NCBI GenBank assembly: GCA_964403335.1
Contig: CAYOFI010000006.1
Span: 1-64,000 of the forward strand
DNA from: CAZYAK01 sp964403335
GTDB taxonomy: Bacteria; Patescibacteriota; Gracilibacteria; Peribacterales; Peribacteraceae
Direction of reading: 5' to 3'
DNA length: 64,000 nt
Under the pieces are notes generated by a model. The model was not told the origin of the DNA. It was given only the letters and a program-made list of their open reading frames with translations, and did not search any database. Made by a program: the position numbers and the translations under genes. Positions within the stretch are counted from its first letter, which is position 1; each line of letters starts with the position of its first letter. Shown in pieces: positions 7,503 through 15,977 of the stretch.

Positions 7503-8516
7503 ATGCTTTTTGTGATGAATCATCAGTTATTTCTTCATCGCTGTCTCGAACTCGCCGCCGAAGCGCGCCGCCTCGTCGGCAACGGCGCCATGGTCGGTGC
7601 AGTCTTGGTGCGCGACGGAAAGATCATCGCTGAGGGATTCCATGAAGGATTTAAAAAAGCACATGCAGAGCGACAGTTATTGGAGAAGTTTGAACAAAAA
7701 ATTAGTTCAAAATATATTTTGTACATCAACTTAGAACCCTGCTGTCCGAGCCCGACTAAGAAGACGCCACCATGTGTCGACATTATCCTTGAACGTGGAA
7801 TCAAGCATGTCGTCATCGGCATGGTGGATCCGGATTCGAGAGTCGCGGGGAAGGGGATCGAGATGTTGAGAGTAAAAGGAGTGAAGGTCGAAGGACCGGT
7901 GATGTGTACAGAATGTGAATATTTCAATCGAGGATTTGTTTCATCACGAACGAAGAATCGACCGTGGATTATTTTGAAGTCCGCGCAGACGCGTGACGGG
8001 CGGGTGATGAATGAGGACGGATCACGCTTGATCATCACGTCGCCGGAGCAAGATGCGTGGGCGCATGAATATCTTCGGAATCGCGTCGATGCGATTCTTG
8101 TCGGCGTGCACACGGTGGTGTGTGATAATCCGCAGTTGACCGTCAGATTGAATACAAAAATTGATCATTATAATCCTCAGCCGTATCGCATTATTCTTGA
8201 TCCGCATTGTCGCGTGCCGTTGGGCGCTCAAGTTGTCTCGGATGACAACGCGCATCGCACGATTCTTGTCGTCGCGAAAAATCGGAAGATGCATGCGGAG
8301 AAAGAGGCGGAGCTCAAGAATCGCAAAGTCCGCCTGCTCGAAGTTGCGATGGATGGCGAGACATTTGATTGGGACGGACTGTGGTCGCAGCTGCTCACAC
8401 CGTTCGGCGACTATCACGGGCTTACCAGCATTCTTGTCGAAGGGGGGCCGAAGACGTGGGAGCGCTTTACAGAAGCGGGGATGATTGATGAGGAGGTGAC
8501 GTTGATTGGTCGGTGA
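7503..8516 (+). CDS. ribD: Bifunctional riboflavin biosynthesis deaminase/reductase RibD
   Basis: RibD deaminates the pyrimidine intermediate of the riboflavin pathway and then reduces its ribosyl group with NADPH. The 337 residues split into a cytidine-deaminase-like domain (about 1-145) with zinc ligands His54-Ala-Glu56 and Cys80/Cys91 (EPCCPSPTKKTPPC), and a reductase domain (about 155-337) with LKSAQTRDGRV and the late motif ILVEGGPKTWERF. The PCC-to-PPC loop is one or two residues longer than the usual PCSHHGRTPPC. No ribA/B, ribE or ribH is nearby, so this may be an orphan or salvage-linked copy. The gene is clearly AT-richer than its neighbours. ATG 7515 (MNHQL) is a possible alternative start. 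Confidence 0.92.
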   Translation: MLFVMNHQLFLHRCLELAAEARRLVGNGAMVGAVLVRDGKIIAEGFHEGFKKAHAERQLLEKFEQKISSKYILYINLEPCCPSPTKKTPPCVDIILERGIKHVVIGMVDPDSRVAGKGIEMLRVKGVKVEGPVMCTECEYFNRGFVSSRTKNRPWIILKSAQTRDGRVMNEDGSRLIITSPEQDAWAHEYLRNRVDAILVGVHTVVCDNPQLTVRLNTKIDHYNPQPYRIILDPHCRVPLGAQVVSDDNAHRTILVVAKNRKMHAEKEAELKNRKVRLLEVAMDGETFDWDGLWSQLLTPFGDYHGLTSILVEGGPKTWERFTEAGMIDEEVTLIGR

Positions 8517-8518
8517 CA

Positions 8519-8545
8519 TGGTTCGACAAGCTCACCATGACACCT
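8519..8545. repeat. Fragment of a dispersed TTCGACAAGCTCACCATGAC repeat
   Basis: The convergent gap between ribD and the reductase gene contains GGTTCGACAAGCTCACCATG. From memory, this resembles a dispersed intergenic word seen in many uncultivated bacterial genomes. Only one copy occurs in this window. Confidence 0.4.
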
Positions 8546-9242
8546 ACAGCCCCAACTTCTTTTTGATCGTCTGTCCCGTCTGGAACAACCAATACATGAA
8601 TGCTTCCCACGCGGGGAGTTTGCCGGTGTTCGCAAAGTGCAGAGCTACGGCTGCGAAGTGGCCGCCTTTGCGGCGCATGGCGGCCAAACTGTCCGGCCGC
8701 TTATCCACGACGACGGCGAACTTGCCGCGGCCGGGGGTGCAGCGCTCTTCGTAATGCCTGCCGGTGATGACGCAGCCAAAATATCGCAGAGACACAGGCA
8801 GGTGGCTCACCGTTTTCCGTTGCAGTCCGACCCATCCCGCATGCGGCATGCCGCCCGTGAGAATCAAAAACGCCGGCATCCCTCCCAATTGCCCCATCGA
8901 CTTGCTGTCCGGATCCAAGCAAAACGCCCCTATACGATCGATGGTGTTTTTGAGATGTCCGGGAATGCTGAAGTTCCAGATAGGGGAAGCGATCACCAGG
9001 GCATCGGCGGCTTCGATGGCATTTTTGATCGTCGCATAATTGGCACCCTGATCTTTTGTCGCTTCGTAGTGCGAGAGATCGAACTGCTCCAGCGGCAGAT
9101 CGCGCAAATAGAGCTTCTCGACCGTCACGGTAGCGCTTTTCTCCTTATCCTCAATGGTGCGGATTCCTTCGATGAACGCATCCGCCAACGTATCGGCATT
9201 GCTGGGGTCATTCGTGCCGGCGACCAGGACGAGGATCTTCAT
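8544..9242 (-). CDS. NAD(P)H-dependent FMN reductase / flavodoxin-fold protein
   Basis: A flavodoxin-like fold protein of 232 residues that probably binds FMN and transfers electrons from NAD(P)H to small acceptors. The N-terminus is the typical first strand and phosphate loop (MKILVLVAGTNDPSNADTLA). The middle has the characteristic ADALVIASPIWNFSIPGHLK and TIDRIGAF. I chose the ATG at 9242 because the preceding 19 codons are unlike the family. Its C-terminal part (residues about 150-232) is longer than in small reductases and has no assigned role. It converges with ribD; a functional flavin link is only an inference. Confidence 0.85.
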   Translation of the reverse strand: MKILVLVAGTNDPSNADTLADAFIEGIRTIEDKEKSATVTVEKLYLRDLPLEQFDLSHYEATKDQGANYATIKNAIEAADALVIASPIWNFSIPGHLKNTIDRIGAFCLDPDSKSMGQLGGMPAFLILTGGMPHAGWVGLQRKTVSHLPVSLRYFGCVITGRHYEERCTPGRGKFAVVVDKRPDSLAAMRRKGGHFAAVALHFANTGKLPAWEAFMYWLFQTGQTIKKKLGL

Positions 9243-9578
9243 CGGACGTAGCCTACCCGATCGGTGGGGATCAGTCAGGGCTCCCCGGAGGTCAGACAAG
9301 GAAAATTGTCAGAATTGGCCTTGGCACGGTCACGCAAAATGTGCTCTGCCACGTCTACTTTTCCATCCAATTTTCCCGGGAAAATTCGCAAAGATCCCTA
9401 GCCGAGGCCAACGGTTTTGGGACATACTTTTCCCTCTCGAAAATGCCAGATGCTCTTGAACGCAGGCCCGGCGCCATTCAACATATTGTGTTGTTGAGTT
9501 GAATACACCACTACGGAATGTGTATTTGGGTGGTTATGCCCTTTCCACCCGGTTTTGTTTCCTTCTGTTGCCCGTCGT
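9243..9578. other. 336-base non-coding region upstream of nrdJ
   Basis: I see no gene here. A weak promoter candidate is TTGAAT (9499-9504), 18-base spacer, TATTTG (9523-9528). AACATATTGTGTTG near 9480-9494 is loosely like an NrdR box but does not fit well. I looked for a cobalamin riboswitch and could not recognise its conserved core. Confidence 0.4.
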
Positions 9579-12500
9579 ATGAATCCTTCCGCATCCACCC
9601 CATCCGTCAGTTCCGCCACCGGTTCCTCCGCCGGTTTTTCTATACAGGGCGAGGGCGCCATCCCGCGTCTGACGCCGGATGAATTATTGGGTCAGGCGAA
9701 AAAAAAGAAACAGAAGGGCCTTTCCATCAACCGCGTGTTCACGACGCCCGGCAGTGACCCGTTGGAGGAAGTCCGCTACGAAAAACGCACCAGCCGCATC
9801 AAGAACACGGACGGTTCCATCGTTTTTGAAATGCAAGACGCCGAGATCCCCGCCACCTGGAGCCAGGTCGCCACGGATATCGTTGTCAGCAAGTATTTCC
9901 GCAAGGCCGGCGTGCCGCAGTTTGATGCGCAGGGCGTGATGCAGAAAGACGCTCAGGGCAATCCCATCCTTGGTCCGGAGAAAAGCGTGAAGCAGGTGGT
10001 GCGCCGCTTGGCCGGATGCTGGCGCCACTGGGGCGAGACGTACAAGTACTTCGAGACCTCGCAAGACGCCCAGGCCTTTGAAGATGAGCTCAGCTACATG
10101 CTCGTGCACCAAATGGTGGCGCCGAACTCTCCCCAATGGTTCAACACCGGATTGCACTACGCGTACGGCATCACGGGTCCGGCGCAGGGGCACTATTACT
10201 GCGATCCGGTCACGGGCGAGGTCAAAAAAAGCGAGGATGCCTACACCCATCCGCAGCCGCACGCGTGCTTCATCCAAAGTGTCGCGGACGATATGGTCAA
10301 CGAAGGCGGCATCATGGACCTCTGGATCCGCGAGGCGCGTCTGTTTAAATTCGGGTCCGGCACGGGCACGAACTTCAGCAAGCTCCGCGGGGCCAACGAA
10401 CCGCTCTCCGGCGGCGGCAAATCCTCCGGGCTCATGAGCTTCCTGAAAATCGGCGACCGCGCTGCCGGTGCCATCAAGTCCGGCGGAACGACGCGCCGCG
10501 CTGCAAAGATGGTCTGTTTGGATTTGGATCATCCGGATATTGAAGAATTCATCAGCTGGAAAGTGAATGAAGAGAAGAAAGTGGCCGCACTCGCCGCCGC
10601 CGGTTACGACGTCGATTTCAACGGCGAAGCGTATCTGACGGTCTCCGGCCAGAACTCCAATAACTCCGTGCGCATCCCGCATGCGTTCTTCGAGGCCGTG
10701 GAAAAAGACGGCGATTGGAACCTGTACTGGCGGACGGAACTGCGCAAGGCCGCCAACGAGCATCGTGCGGCTGTGCCTTCCTCCACGCTGAAGGCCCGCT
10801 CCCTCTGGGACAAAATCGGCTACGCCGCCTGGGCATGCGCCGATCCCGGCGTGCAGTACGACTCCACCATCAACGACTGGCACACGTGTCCCGAAGACGG
10901 ACGCATCAATGCTAGTAACCCCTGCAGCGAGTACATGTTCTTGGACAACACGGCCTGTAACTTGGCTTCCATTAACTTGCTCAAATTCTTCGATCAAGAG
11001 CACTGCACCGTCGAGGTGGAAAAGTACAAGCATGCCACGCGTCTGTGGACCATCGTTCTGGAAATCTCCGTGCTCATGGCGCAGTTCCCAAGCCGTGAAA
11101 TCGCCGAGCTCAGCTACCGCTTCCGCACACTTGGTCTTGGCTACGCCAACTTGGGCGCCATGCTCATGCGCATGGGCATCCCGTACGACTCGCCCAAGGG
11201 CCGCGCCATCTGCGGCGCACTCACGGCCATCCTCACTGGTGATTCCTACGCCACATCCGCCGAAATGGCTGACGTGCTGGGCGCATTCGCAGGATACGAG
11301 AAGAACAAGCACCACATGCTGCGCGTCATCCGCAACCACCGCCGTGCCGCCTACTGCGCTCCGGAAAAAGAATACGAAGGCCTGCAAGTGCCGCCCGTTG
11401 GTATCAACCAGCAAGATTGTCCTCAAGACCTCCTCCGCGCTGCCAAAGAATCATGGGACCGCGCGCTGTCGCTCGGCGAAAAATTCGGCTACCGCAACGC
11501 GCAAACCACCGTCATCGCGCCCACGGGCACCATCGGATTGCTCATGGATTGTGACACGACAGGCGTGGAGCCGGACTTCGCACTCGTGAAATTCAAGAAG
11601 CTCGCGGGCGGCGGTTATATGAAGATCGCCAACCAATCCGTCGGCCCGGCATTCAAGGCCCTCGGCTACAGCGAGACGGAAGTGCAAGACATCATGCGCT
11701 ATGTGATGGGCACGCTGTCCTTGGAAGGTGCCCCGCACATCAATCGCACCTCGCTCACGGCGAAAGGCTTTACCAATGAAGACATCGCGAAAGTGGAGAA
11801 AAACTTGCCCGCGGTCTTCGAGATCGGTTTCGCGTTCAACCGTTGGACGATGGGAGAAGAGACGATGAAGCGCCTCGGCTTCACTGACGAACAGATGAAT
11901 GATTTCAACTTCAACCTGCTCCGCGCACTTGGCTTCACCCAGGCTCAAATCGACGAAGCCAACGATGTCATCTGCGGCCACATGACCGTGGAAGGCGCAC
12001 CGCTCCTCAAGCCTGAACACTTGCCCGTCTTCGATTGCGCCAACAAATGCGGAAAGCTGGGGGTCCGTTTCATCCACGCCGAAGGCCACATCCGCATGAT
12101 GGCCGCCGCGCAGCCGTTCATTTCCGGCGCCATCAGCAAAACCATCAATCTTCCCAACGAAGCAACAGTTGAAGATATCACGAAAGCCTACTTGCTCAGC
12201 TGGAAGCTCGGCCTCAAGGCCAACGCGCTCTACCGCGACGGCAGCAAGCTCAGCCAGGCGCTCAGCAACAAGTCCGATACCAAGAAGGAAAAAGTCGAAG
12301 ACAAGTCCGAGACGAAAATCGAACGAGTCATCGTCGAAAAAATCGTGATCAAAGAAACCCCGCGCCGCCGCAAGTTGCCGGACGAGCGCATGTCCATCAC
12401 CCACAAATTCTCCGTGGCCGGTCATGAGGGCTATCTGCACGTGGGTATGTACGAAGACGGCGCTCCGGGCGAGATCTTCATCAAGATGAATAAAGAAGGC

Positions 12501-13070
12501 TCCACGCTCAGCGGCGTCATGGATACGCTGGCGCTCAGCCTGTCGCTCAACTTGCAGTACGGTGTGCCGTTGGAATTGATCTGCGGCAAGCTCGCACACA
12601 CGCGCTTCGAGCCGATGGGGATGACGAGCAACAAGGAGATCCCCATCGTCAAATCCATGATGGATTACCTGGGCCGCTGGCTGGCGCTGAAATTCCTGAC
12701 CAAAGATCAGGCGAAAAAATTGCACAACAGCGACCTGGTCGACAAAGCCTACGAGATCGGCACCAAGAGCAAAGAGGCATTCGCCATGCGCTTGGCCGTG
12801 ATCGATGAAGGCAGCGAAGCCGATGGATTGTTCCACAACGTGATCGTCGAGGAAAAGAAGCACCGCGAGTTGCTCGATGCCGAGGCGAACCACTCGTCAA
12901 CCATCAGCATGGGCGCAACCTCCTCGGGGTCCATGCCCAGCAAAGCCGAGCAGGCCAAGCTCCAGGGGTTCACGGGTTCCATCTGCAGCGGGTGCGGGAG
13001 CGAGAAAATGAAGCGGAATGGATCGTGTGAAGTCTGTTTGGATTGCGGCGTCACGAGCGGTTGCAGTTGA
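9579..13070 (+). CDS. nrdJ: Adenosylcobalamin-dependent ribonucleotide reductase (class II)
   Basis: This enzyme makes deoxyribonucleotides from ribonucleotides using a coenzyme B12 radical, with or without oxygen. The 1163-residue product carries barrel motifs GSGTGTNFSKLRG, ASNPCSEYMFLDNTACNLAS (active-site Cys region), APTGTIGLLMDCDTTGVEPD and the SGAISKTINLPNEAT loop. A long C-terminal extension ends in a Cys-rich zinc-ribbon-like tail (CSGCGSEKMKRNG...CLDCG), which in this subfamily receives electrons. I chose ATG 9579; a TTG at 9555 would add 8 residues. No B12-synthesis gene is nearby, so cobalamin would have to be imported or salvaged. Confidence 0.97.
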   Translation: MNPSASTPSVSSATGSSAGFSIQGEGAIPRLTPDELLGQAKKKKQKGLSINRVFTTPGSDPLEEVRYEKRTSRIKNTDGSIVFEMQDAEIPATWSQVATDIVVSKYFRKAGVPQFDAQGVMQKDAQGNPILGPEKSVKQVVRRLAGCWRHWGETYKYFETSQDAQAFEDELSYMLVHQMVAPNSPQWFNTGLHYAYGITGPAQGHYYCDPVTGEVKKSEDAYTHPQPHACFIQSVADDMVNEGGIMDLWIREARLFKFGSGTGTNFSKLRGANEPLSGGGKSSGLMSFLKIGDRAAGAIKSGGTTRRAAKMVCLDLDHPDIEEFISWKVNEEKKVAALAAAGYDVDFNGEAYLTVSGQNSNNSVRIPHAFFEAVEKDGDWNLYWRTELRKAANEHRAAVPSSTLKARSLWDKIGYAAWACADPGVQYDSTINDWHTCPEDGRINASNPCSEYMFLDNTACNLASINLLKFFDQEHCTVEVEKYKHATRLWTIVLEISVLMAQFPSREIAELSYRFRTLGLGYANLGAMLMRMGIPYDSPKGRAICGALTAILTGDSYATSAEMADVLGAFAGYEKNKHHMLRVIRNHRRAAYCAPEKEYEGLQVPPVGINQQDCPQDLLRAAKESWDRALSLGEKFGYRNAQTTVIAPTGTIGLLMDCDTTGVEPDFALVKFKKLAGGGYMKIANQSVGPAFKALGYSETEVQDIMRYVMGTLSLEGAPHINRTSLTAKGFTNEDIAKVEKNLPAVFEIGFAFNRWTMGEETMKRLGFTDEQMNDFNFNLLRALGFTQAQIDEANDVICGHMTVEGAPLLKPEHLPVFDCANKCGKLGVRFIHAEGHIRMMAAAQPFISGAISKTINLPNEATVEDITKAYLLSWKLGLKANALYRDGSKLSQALSNKSDTKKEKVEDKSETKIERVIVEKIVIKETPRRRKLPDERMSITHKFSVAGHEGYLHVGMYEDGAPGEIFIKMNKEGSTLSGVMDTLALSLSLNLQYGVPLELICGKLAHTRFEPMGMTSNKEIPIVKSMMDYLGRWLALKFLTKDQAKKLHNSDLVDKAYEIGTKSKEAFAMRLAVIDEGSEADGLFHNVIVEEKKHRELLDAEANHSSTISMGATSSGSMPSKAEQAKLQGFTGSICSGCGSEKMKRNGSCEVCLDCGVTSGCS

Positions 13071-13071
13071 A

Positions 13072-13157
13072 AGGGGACAGAGGGAACAGAGGATACAGAC
13101 GGGACAGAGGAGTAAAATACTTCTGTTCCCTCTGTCCCTTCTGTCCCGTCTGTACCT
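13072..13157. repeat. Word-repeat hairpin (GGGACAGAG words) after nrdJ
   Basis: The left arm (13073-13111) repeats GGGACAGAGG/GAACAGAGG and the right arm (13122-13156) repeats CTCTGTCCC/TCTGTCCCG. It is a C-for-T variant of the GGGATAGAG family and ends about 14 bases before the next start codon. Confidence 0.85.
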
Positions 13158-13170
13158 TTCTTTTCATCTC

Positions 13171-13614
13171 ATGTCCGATTCTTTCCTCGATCATCTCCCA
13201 TCTCACGAACGCCAGAAGCTCCGCAAGCGCATGAGCCCGGAGGCGTACGAGAAGTTGCGTGAGCGCGTGAAGGGCCCCGAAGATTTGGAAAAAGAGATGG
13301 AGAAGAGCGCGGGACTCGCGGAATTGCGGTTGGAAATGGAGACCAAGCCGGAAGCCGGCGAGCGTCTCCGGCAGAGCGTGGACGACGACGTGCGCGAGCA
13401 GGGGATCGACCAGATCTTCGATCTTCAGATGGCGTCGCCGGACGCGCAGAGGGCGCTGGAACAGGGAAAATTCACACTCGCCGTCTCCAGTCATCCTGTC
13501 ACGCATGAAGATGCGCTGGTAGCCGTCCCGGAGGGAAATGTGCAGGAAAAATTGCCGGTCAAGCCCGCATGTAGCGAGAAGTATGTTGCGCAAGCCCTAA
13601 GGCCTCATCCCTAG
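13171..13614 (+). CDS. Unknown charged helical protein, 147 residues
   Basis: I do not recognise this protein. It is highly charged and probably coiled-coil in its first half (residues about 8-70, with RQKLRKRMSPEAYEKLRERV). No signal peptide or membrane segment is seen. I chose ATG 13171; the open frame runs further upstream into nrdJ, but that part is an out-of-frame shadow. A GC-rich palindrome follows the stop. Codon use fits the neighbours. Confidence 0.65.
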   Translation: MSDSFLDHLPSHERQKLRKRMSPEAYEKLRERVKGPEDLEKEMEKSAGLAELRLEMETKPEAGERLRQSVDDDVREQGIDQIFDLQMASPDAQRALEQGKFTLAVSSHPVTHEDALVAVPEGNVQEKLPVKPACSEKYVAQALRPHP

Positions 13615-13650
13615 CTCTTTTCCCTGCGGGAGAGGGGGTTAGGGGGTGAG
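13606..13650. repeat. GC-rich palindromic repeat between convergent unknown genes
   Basis: CTCTTTTCCCTGCGGGAGAG followed by GGGGTTAGGGGGTGAG. A short TTCCC/GGGAG hairpin is flanked by G-rich sequence. It is close kin to the elements at 5.4 and 39.5 kb and overlaps the end of the 13171 gene. Confidence 0.6.
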
Positions 13651-13653
13651 ATC

Positions 13654-14118
13654 TCACTCCTTGGGAAGGAGAAGCAGCATGCACGCCGCACCGGCTGCAC
13701 CCGTGTCCGTCTCCGCAGGAACTTTGCCGAGCAGAGTTTGGCTCTTGCCGTAACAGTCCGTGCCGTTCTCCACGCTGCCGATGGCGTTTTTGTCCGCATC
13801 AAGCAGAACCAAGTGTCCGTCGCGCATCTCCAGAGTGCCCGTCCGTCCGCCGTTTTCGCCGCGGACAAGCAGGCCCCGCACTTTGCCGCGGACTTCGCCA
13901 TTGATACTCACGATCGTCGCATTGTTCTCATCTTCTATCTGAATGTTTCCCACCGTTCGTCCCGTCGCGTCCGATACCGGCATCTGTACCGTGCCTCCGC
14001 AGTTGGTGAGGAAGAGCAGACCGAAGCACGAGAGGATCAGCAACGTGACGCCGCGGGAGGTCTTGGGCCGGGAGGAGCGGGTGGGGCGGGACCGGGAACG
14101 TGTGGAACGGGAGCGCAT
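13654..14118 (-). CDS. Unknown membrane-anchored exported protein
   Basis: The product (154 residues from the ATG at 14118) begins with an Arg/Ser-rich basic stretch, then one hydrophobic segment (GVTLLILSCFGLLFLTNCGG), then an exterior beta-rich domain with repeated Gly/Val/Asn turns. The LTNC at the end of the hydrophobic segment resembles a lipobox but has Asn before Cys, which is unusual, so a plain membrane anchor is more likely. I do not recognise the domain. An upstream ATG at 14151 is possible. Confidence 0.6.
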   Translation of the reverse strand: MRSRSTRSRSRPTRSSRPKTSRGVTLLILSCFGLLFLTNCGGTVQMPVSDATGRTVGNIQIEDENNATIVSINGEVRGKVRGLLVRGENGGRTGTLEMRDGHLVLLDADKNAIGSVENGTDCYGKSQTLLGKVPAETDTGAAGAACMLLLLPKE

Positions 14119-14319
14119 GGACGGGAAGAGCGGCACGAAACAAAAAAACACAGAAGCAGGAGCTCCTCACAAACGACAATACCGTCGCGTTCGCAGAGGG
14201 CGCCTGACGGAGGGTCATGCTAGACCCCTGCAAATTTTCCACAAGACGATATGCTAAAAAAGCGCTTGAAGGTACCGAGAATCTTGAGCATATTTGTAAT
14301 ACATGAACTATATTTGTCT
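14119..14319. other. Non-coding spacer upstream of the 13654 membrane-protein gene
   Basis: I see no gene. On the minus strand a weak pair, TTGTGG and TAGCAT with a 16-base spacer (about 14218-14245), may be a promoter for the gene ending at 13654. Confidence 0.3.
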
Positions 14320-14622
14320 TCACGCGTTTTCTCGATGGATCGCTCCCAGATCATCGTCCGGGGCGGTTTTGTTTGGTAACCGCTTCCCGCAGGAGACGCA
14401 CTCGTGCACGATCAACCACCCTTTCTTTCCGTCGTGATCCAGCGACACCGGGCGCATCAGTCGTTGGCAGGTAGAGGCCCGGTCGCCAGGTCCTTCGGCA
14501 TCGACATGTTTGCTCCACAGGCATTTGGGGCAGTGATTCCGGCAGGATCCATGCTGGAGAATCTCGACGGAGGCTCCGCAGTGCTCGCAGGTGAATGGTT
14601 CTTGGCGGACGATAAAGGGCAT
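14320..14622 (-). CDS. RNHCP-domain zinc-ribbon protein
   Basis: A 100-residue protein with the motif that names the RNHCP family: two zinc-ribbon-like Cys pairs (CEHCG and, in SCRNHCPKCLWSKHVD, C-x3-HCPKC), then a late CVSCG pair. The family is widespread but has no established function. Zinc binding and nucleic-acid contact are inferred from the Cys pairs only. It lies downstream of ychF on the same strand, separated by a word-repeat hairpin that abuts its start codon. Confidence 0.85.
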   Translation of the reverse strand: MPFIVRQEPFTCEHCGASVEILQHGSCRNHCPKCLWSKHVDAEGPGDRASTCQRLMRPVSLDHDGKKGWLIVHECVSCGKRLPNKTAPDDDLGAIHRENA

Positions 14623-14727
14623 AGAAGGGACAGAGGGGATAGACGGGATAGAGGAGACGGCAGAAACGAGCAGGCGCGAATATGTACATATCCTCTATCG
14701 CGTCTATGGCGTCTATTTCCTCTATCA
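14623..14727. repeat. Word-repeat hairpin (GGGATAGAG family) between ychF and the RNHCP gene
   Basis: The left arm (about 14624-14660) has GGGACAGAGGGGATAGACGG words. The right arm (about 14692-14727) has CCTCTATCGCGTCTATGG words. It fills the gap between two minus-strand genes and begins directly at the downstream gene's start codon. Confidence 0.8.
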
Positions 14728-14729
14728 CT

Positions 14730-15824
14730 TCATACGTTGAACTTGAAATGCATCACATCGCCATCCTGCACGACATACCCCTTCCCTTCCTGGCGCATCT
14801 TTCCTGCTTCTTTGGCTTTCTGTTCAGATCCAAATTGAACAAAATCTTTGTACGAAATGGTGTCTGCGCAGATGAACCCCTTCTGGAAATCGGTATGAAT
14901 GACGCCCGCGGCTTCGGGTCCCGTCGCGCCGCGTTTCACCGTCCATGCGCGCACCTCCTCAACACCCGCCGTGAAGTACGTCATGTACCCGAGCGCTTCA
15001 TACGCGCCCTGGATCAAGCGGTCGAGACCGGAGGAGTCGACACCGAGGTCCGTCAGAAACGCCTTCGCGTCCTCTGCGGATAAGTCCTGCAAGTCTTCTT
15101 CAATCTTCGCGGAGATGACGACGACCTGCGCATGCGCGGGAAGACCCAGTTGCGCCCGCGCGCTGTCCGCCGTGACGGACTTCATCTCGCTCTCCGCGGT
15201 ATTCACCGCATAAATCATCGGCTTGTACGTCAGCAGTTGGAACTGCGCGGCGATGGGTTTCTCTTCTTTCGATAACTCGATCAAGCTCGCCAGCACGCCA
15301 TCTTGCAGTCCTTTCTCCAATTTCTGACAGACGGCAAACTCGATCGCTTTCTCTTTGTCACCCGTGCGCACCGCGCCTTGCAATTTCTCCATGCGCTTTT
15401 TGATGCCGTCCAAATCCGCAAGCATCAGTTCCGTTTCGATCGTCTCGCGGTCGCGTTTGGGATCGACGGAGCCTTCCACGTGGATAATGTCCGTTCCTTC
15501 AAAAACACGGACGACGTGACAGAGCGCATCGACCTCGCGGATGTGGCTCAAGAATTTATTGCCGAGCCCTTCCCCCTTGCTCGCTCCTTTCACGAGTCCC
15601 GCAATGTCCACGAATTCGACGGCTGCGGGGATGGTCTTTTTGGGCTGCACAAGTTCGGTCAGTTTCGTCAGACGGGCATCCGGCACTTCCACAATGCCCA
15701 CGTTCGGGTCGATTGTGCAGAACGGATAGTTCGCGGCCTGCGCACCCTTGGTGCGGGTGAGCGCATTAAACAACGTCGATTTTCCGACGTTGGGCAGGCC
15801 GACGATACCAATTTGCAATGCCAT
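14730..15824 (-). CDS. ychF: Ribosome-associated OBG-family ATPase YchF
   Basis: YchF is a universally conserved P-loop NTPase of the OBG family that prefers ATP and associates with ribosomes. The 364-residue length is standard. Visible are the P-loop GLPNVGKSTLFNALT, switch region FCTIDPNVGIVEVPD, DIAGLVKGASKGEGLGNKFL (G3), and the C-terminal TGS domain (about 280-364) with RAWTVKRGATGPEAAGVIH and the terminal GDVMHFKFNV. The non-canonical G4 explains the ATP preference in this family. Confidence 0.97.
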   Translation of the reverse strand: MALQIGIVGLPNVGKSTLFNALTRTKGAQAANYPFCTIDPNVGIVEVPDARLTKLTELVQPKKTIPAAVEFVDIAGLVKGASKGEGLGNKFLSHIREVDALCHVVRVFEGTDIIHVEGSVDPKRDRETIETELMLADLDGIKKRMEKLQGAVRTGDKEKAIEFAVCQKLEKGLQDGVLASLIELSKEEKPIAAQFQLLTYKPMIYAVNTAESEMKSVTADSARAQLGLPAHAQVVVISAKIEEDLQDLSAEDAKAFLTDLGVDSSGLDRLIQGAYEALGYMTYFTAGVEEVRAWTVKRGATGPEAAGVIHTDFQKGFICADTISYKDFVQFGSEQKAKEAGKMRQEGKGYVVQDGDVMHFKFNV

Positions 15825-15846
15825 GAAGAGAAATACGGATAGCCTC

Positions 15847-15884
15847 TTGCCCGCCGTAGTCCGCCATAGCGGACGAAGGGGGGT
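15847..15884. repeat. Palindromic element CGTAGTCCGCC-ATA-GCGGACGAAG
   Basis: A GTCCGC-CATA-GCGGAC hairpin (15859-15874) is framed by CGTA and GAAG. A relative with GTTCGCC-AAA-GGCGAAC lies at 55876-55892 in the same frame. It sits upstream of ychF and of the divergent SLH-sortase gene. Confidence 0.65.
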
Positions 15885-15938
15885 AGAAGCGCAGTATGCA
15901 GGAGGGGGGCGGGCACTGGAAGGGGCAGGGGGTTATCA

Positions 15939-15967
15939 TTGACAAGTGGATAAAATTTACATAAGAT
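15939..15967 (+). promoter_or_regulatory. Sigma70 promoter of the SLH-sortase gene
   Basis: TTGACA (15939-15944), 17-base spacer, TAAGAT (15962-15967). The GTG start follows 10 bases later, so the mRNA would be leaderless or nearly so. Confidence 0.8.
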
Positions 15968-15977
15968 AGTCGACCCT

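Noticed and set aside
9243..9578. Cobalamin riboswitch before nrdJ
   Set aside because: I could not find the conserved B12-box or core helices. The region is reported only as an uncharacterised leader.
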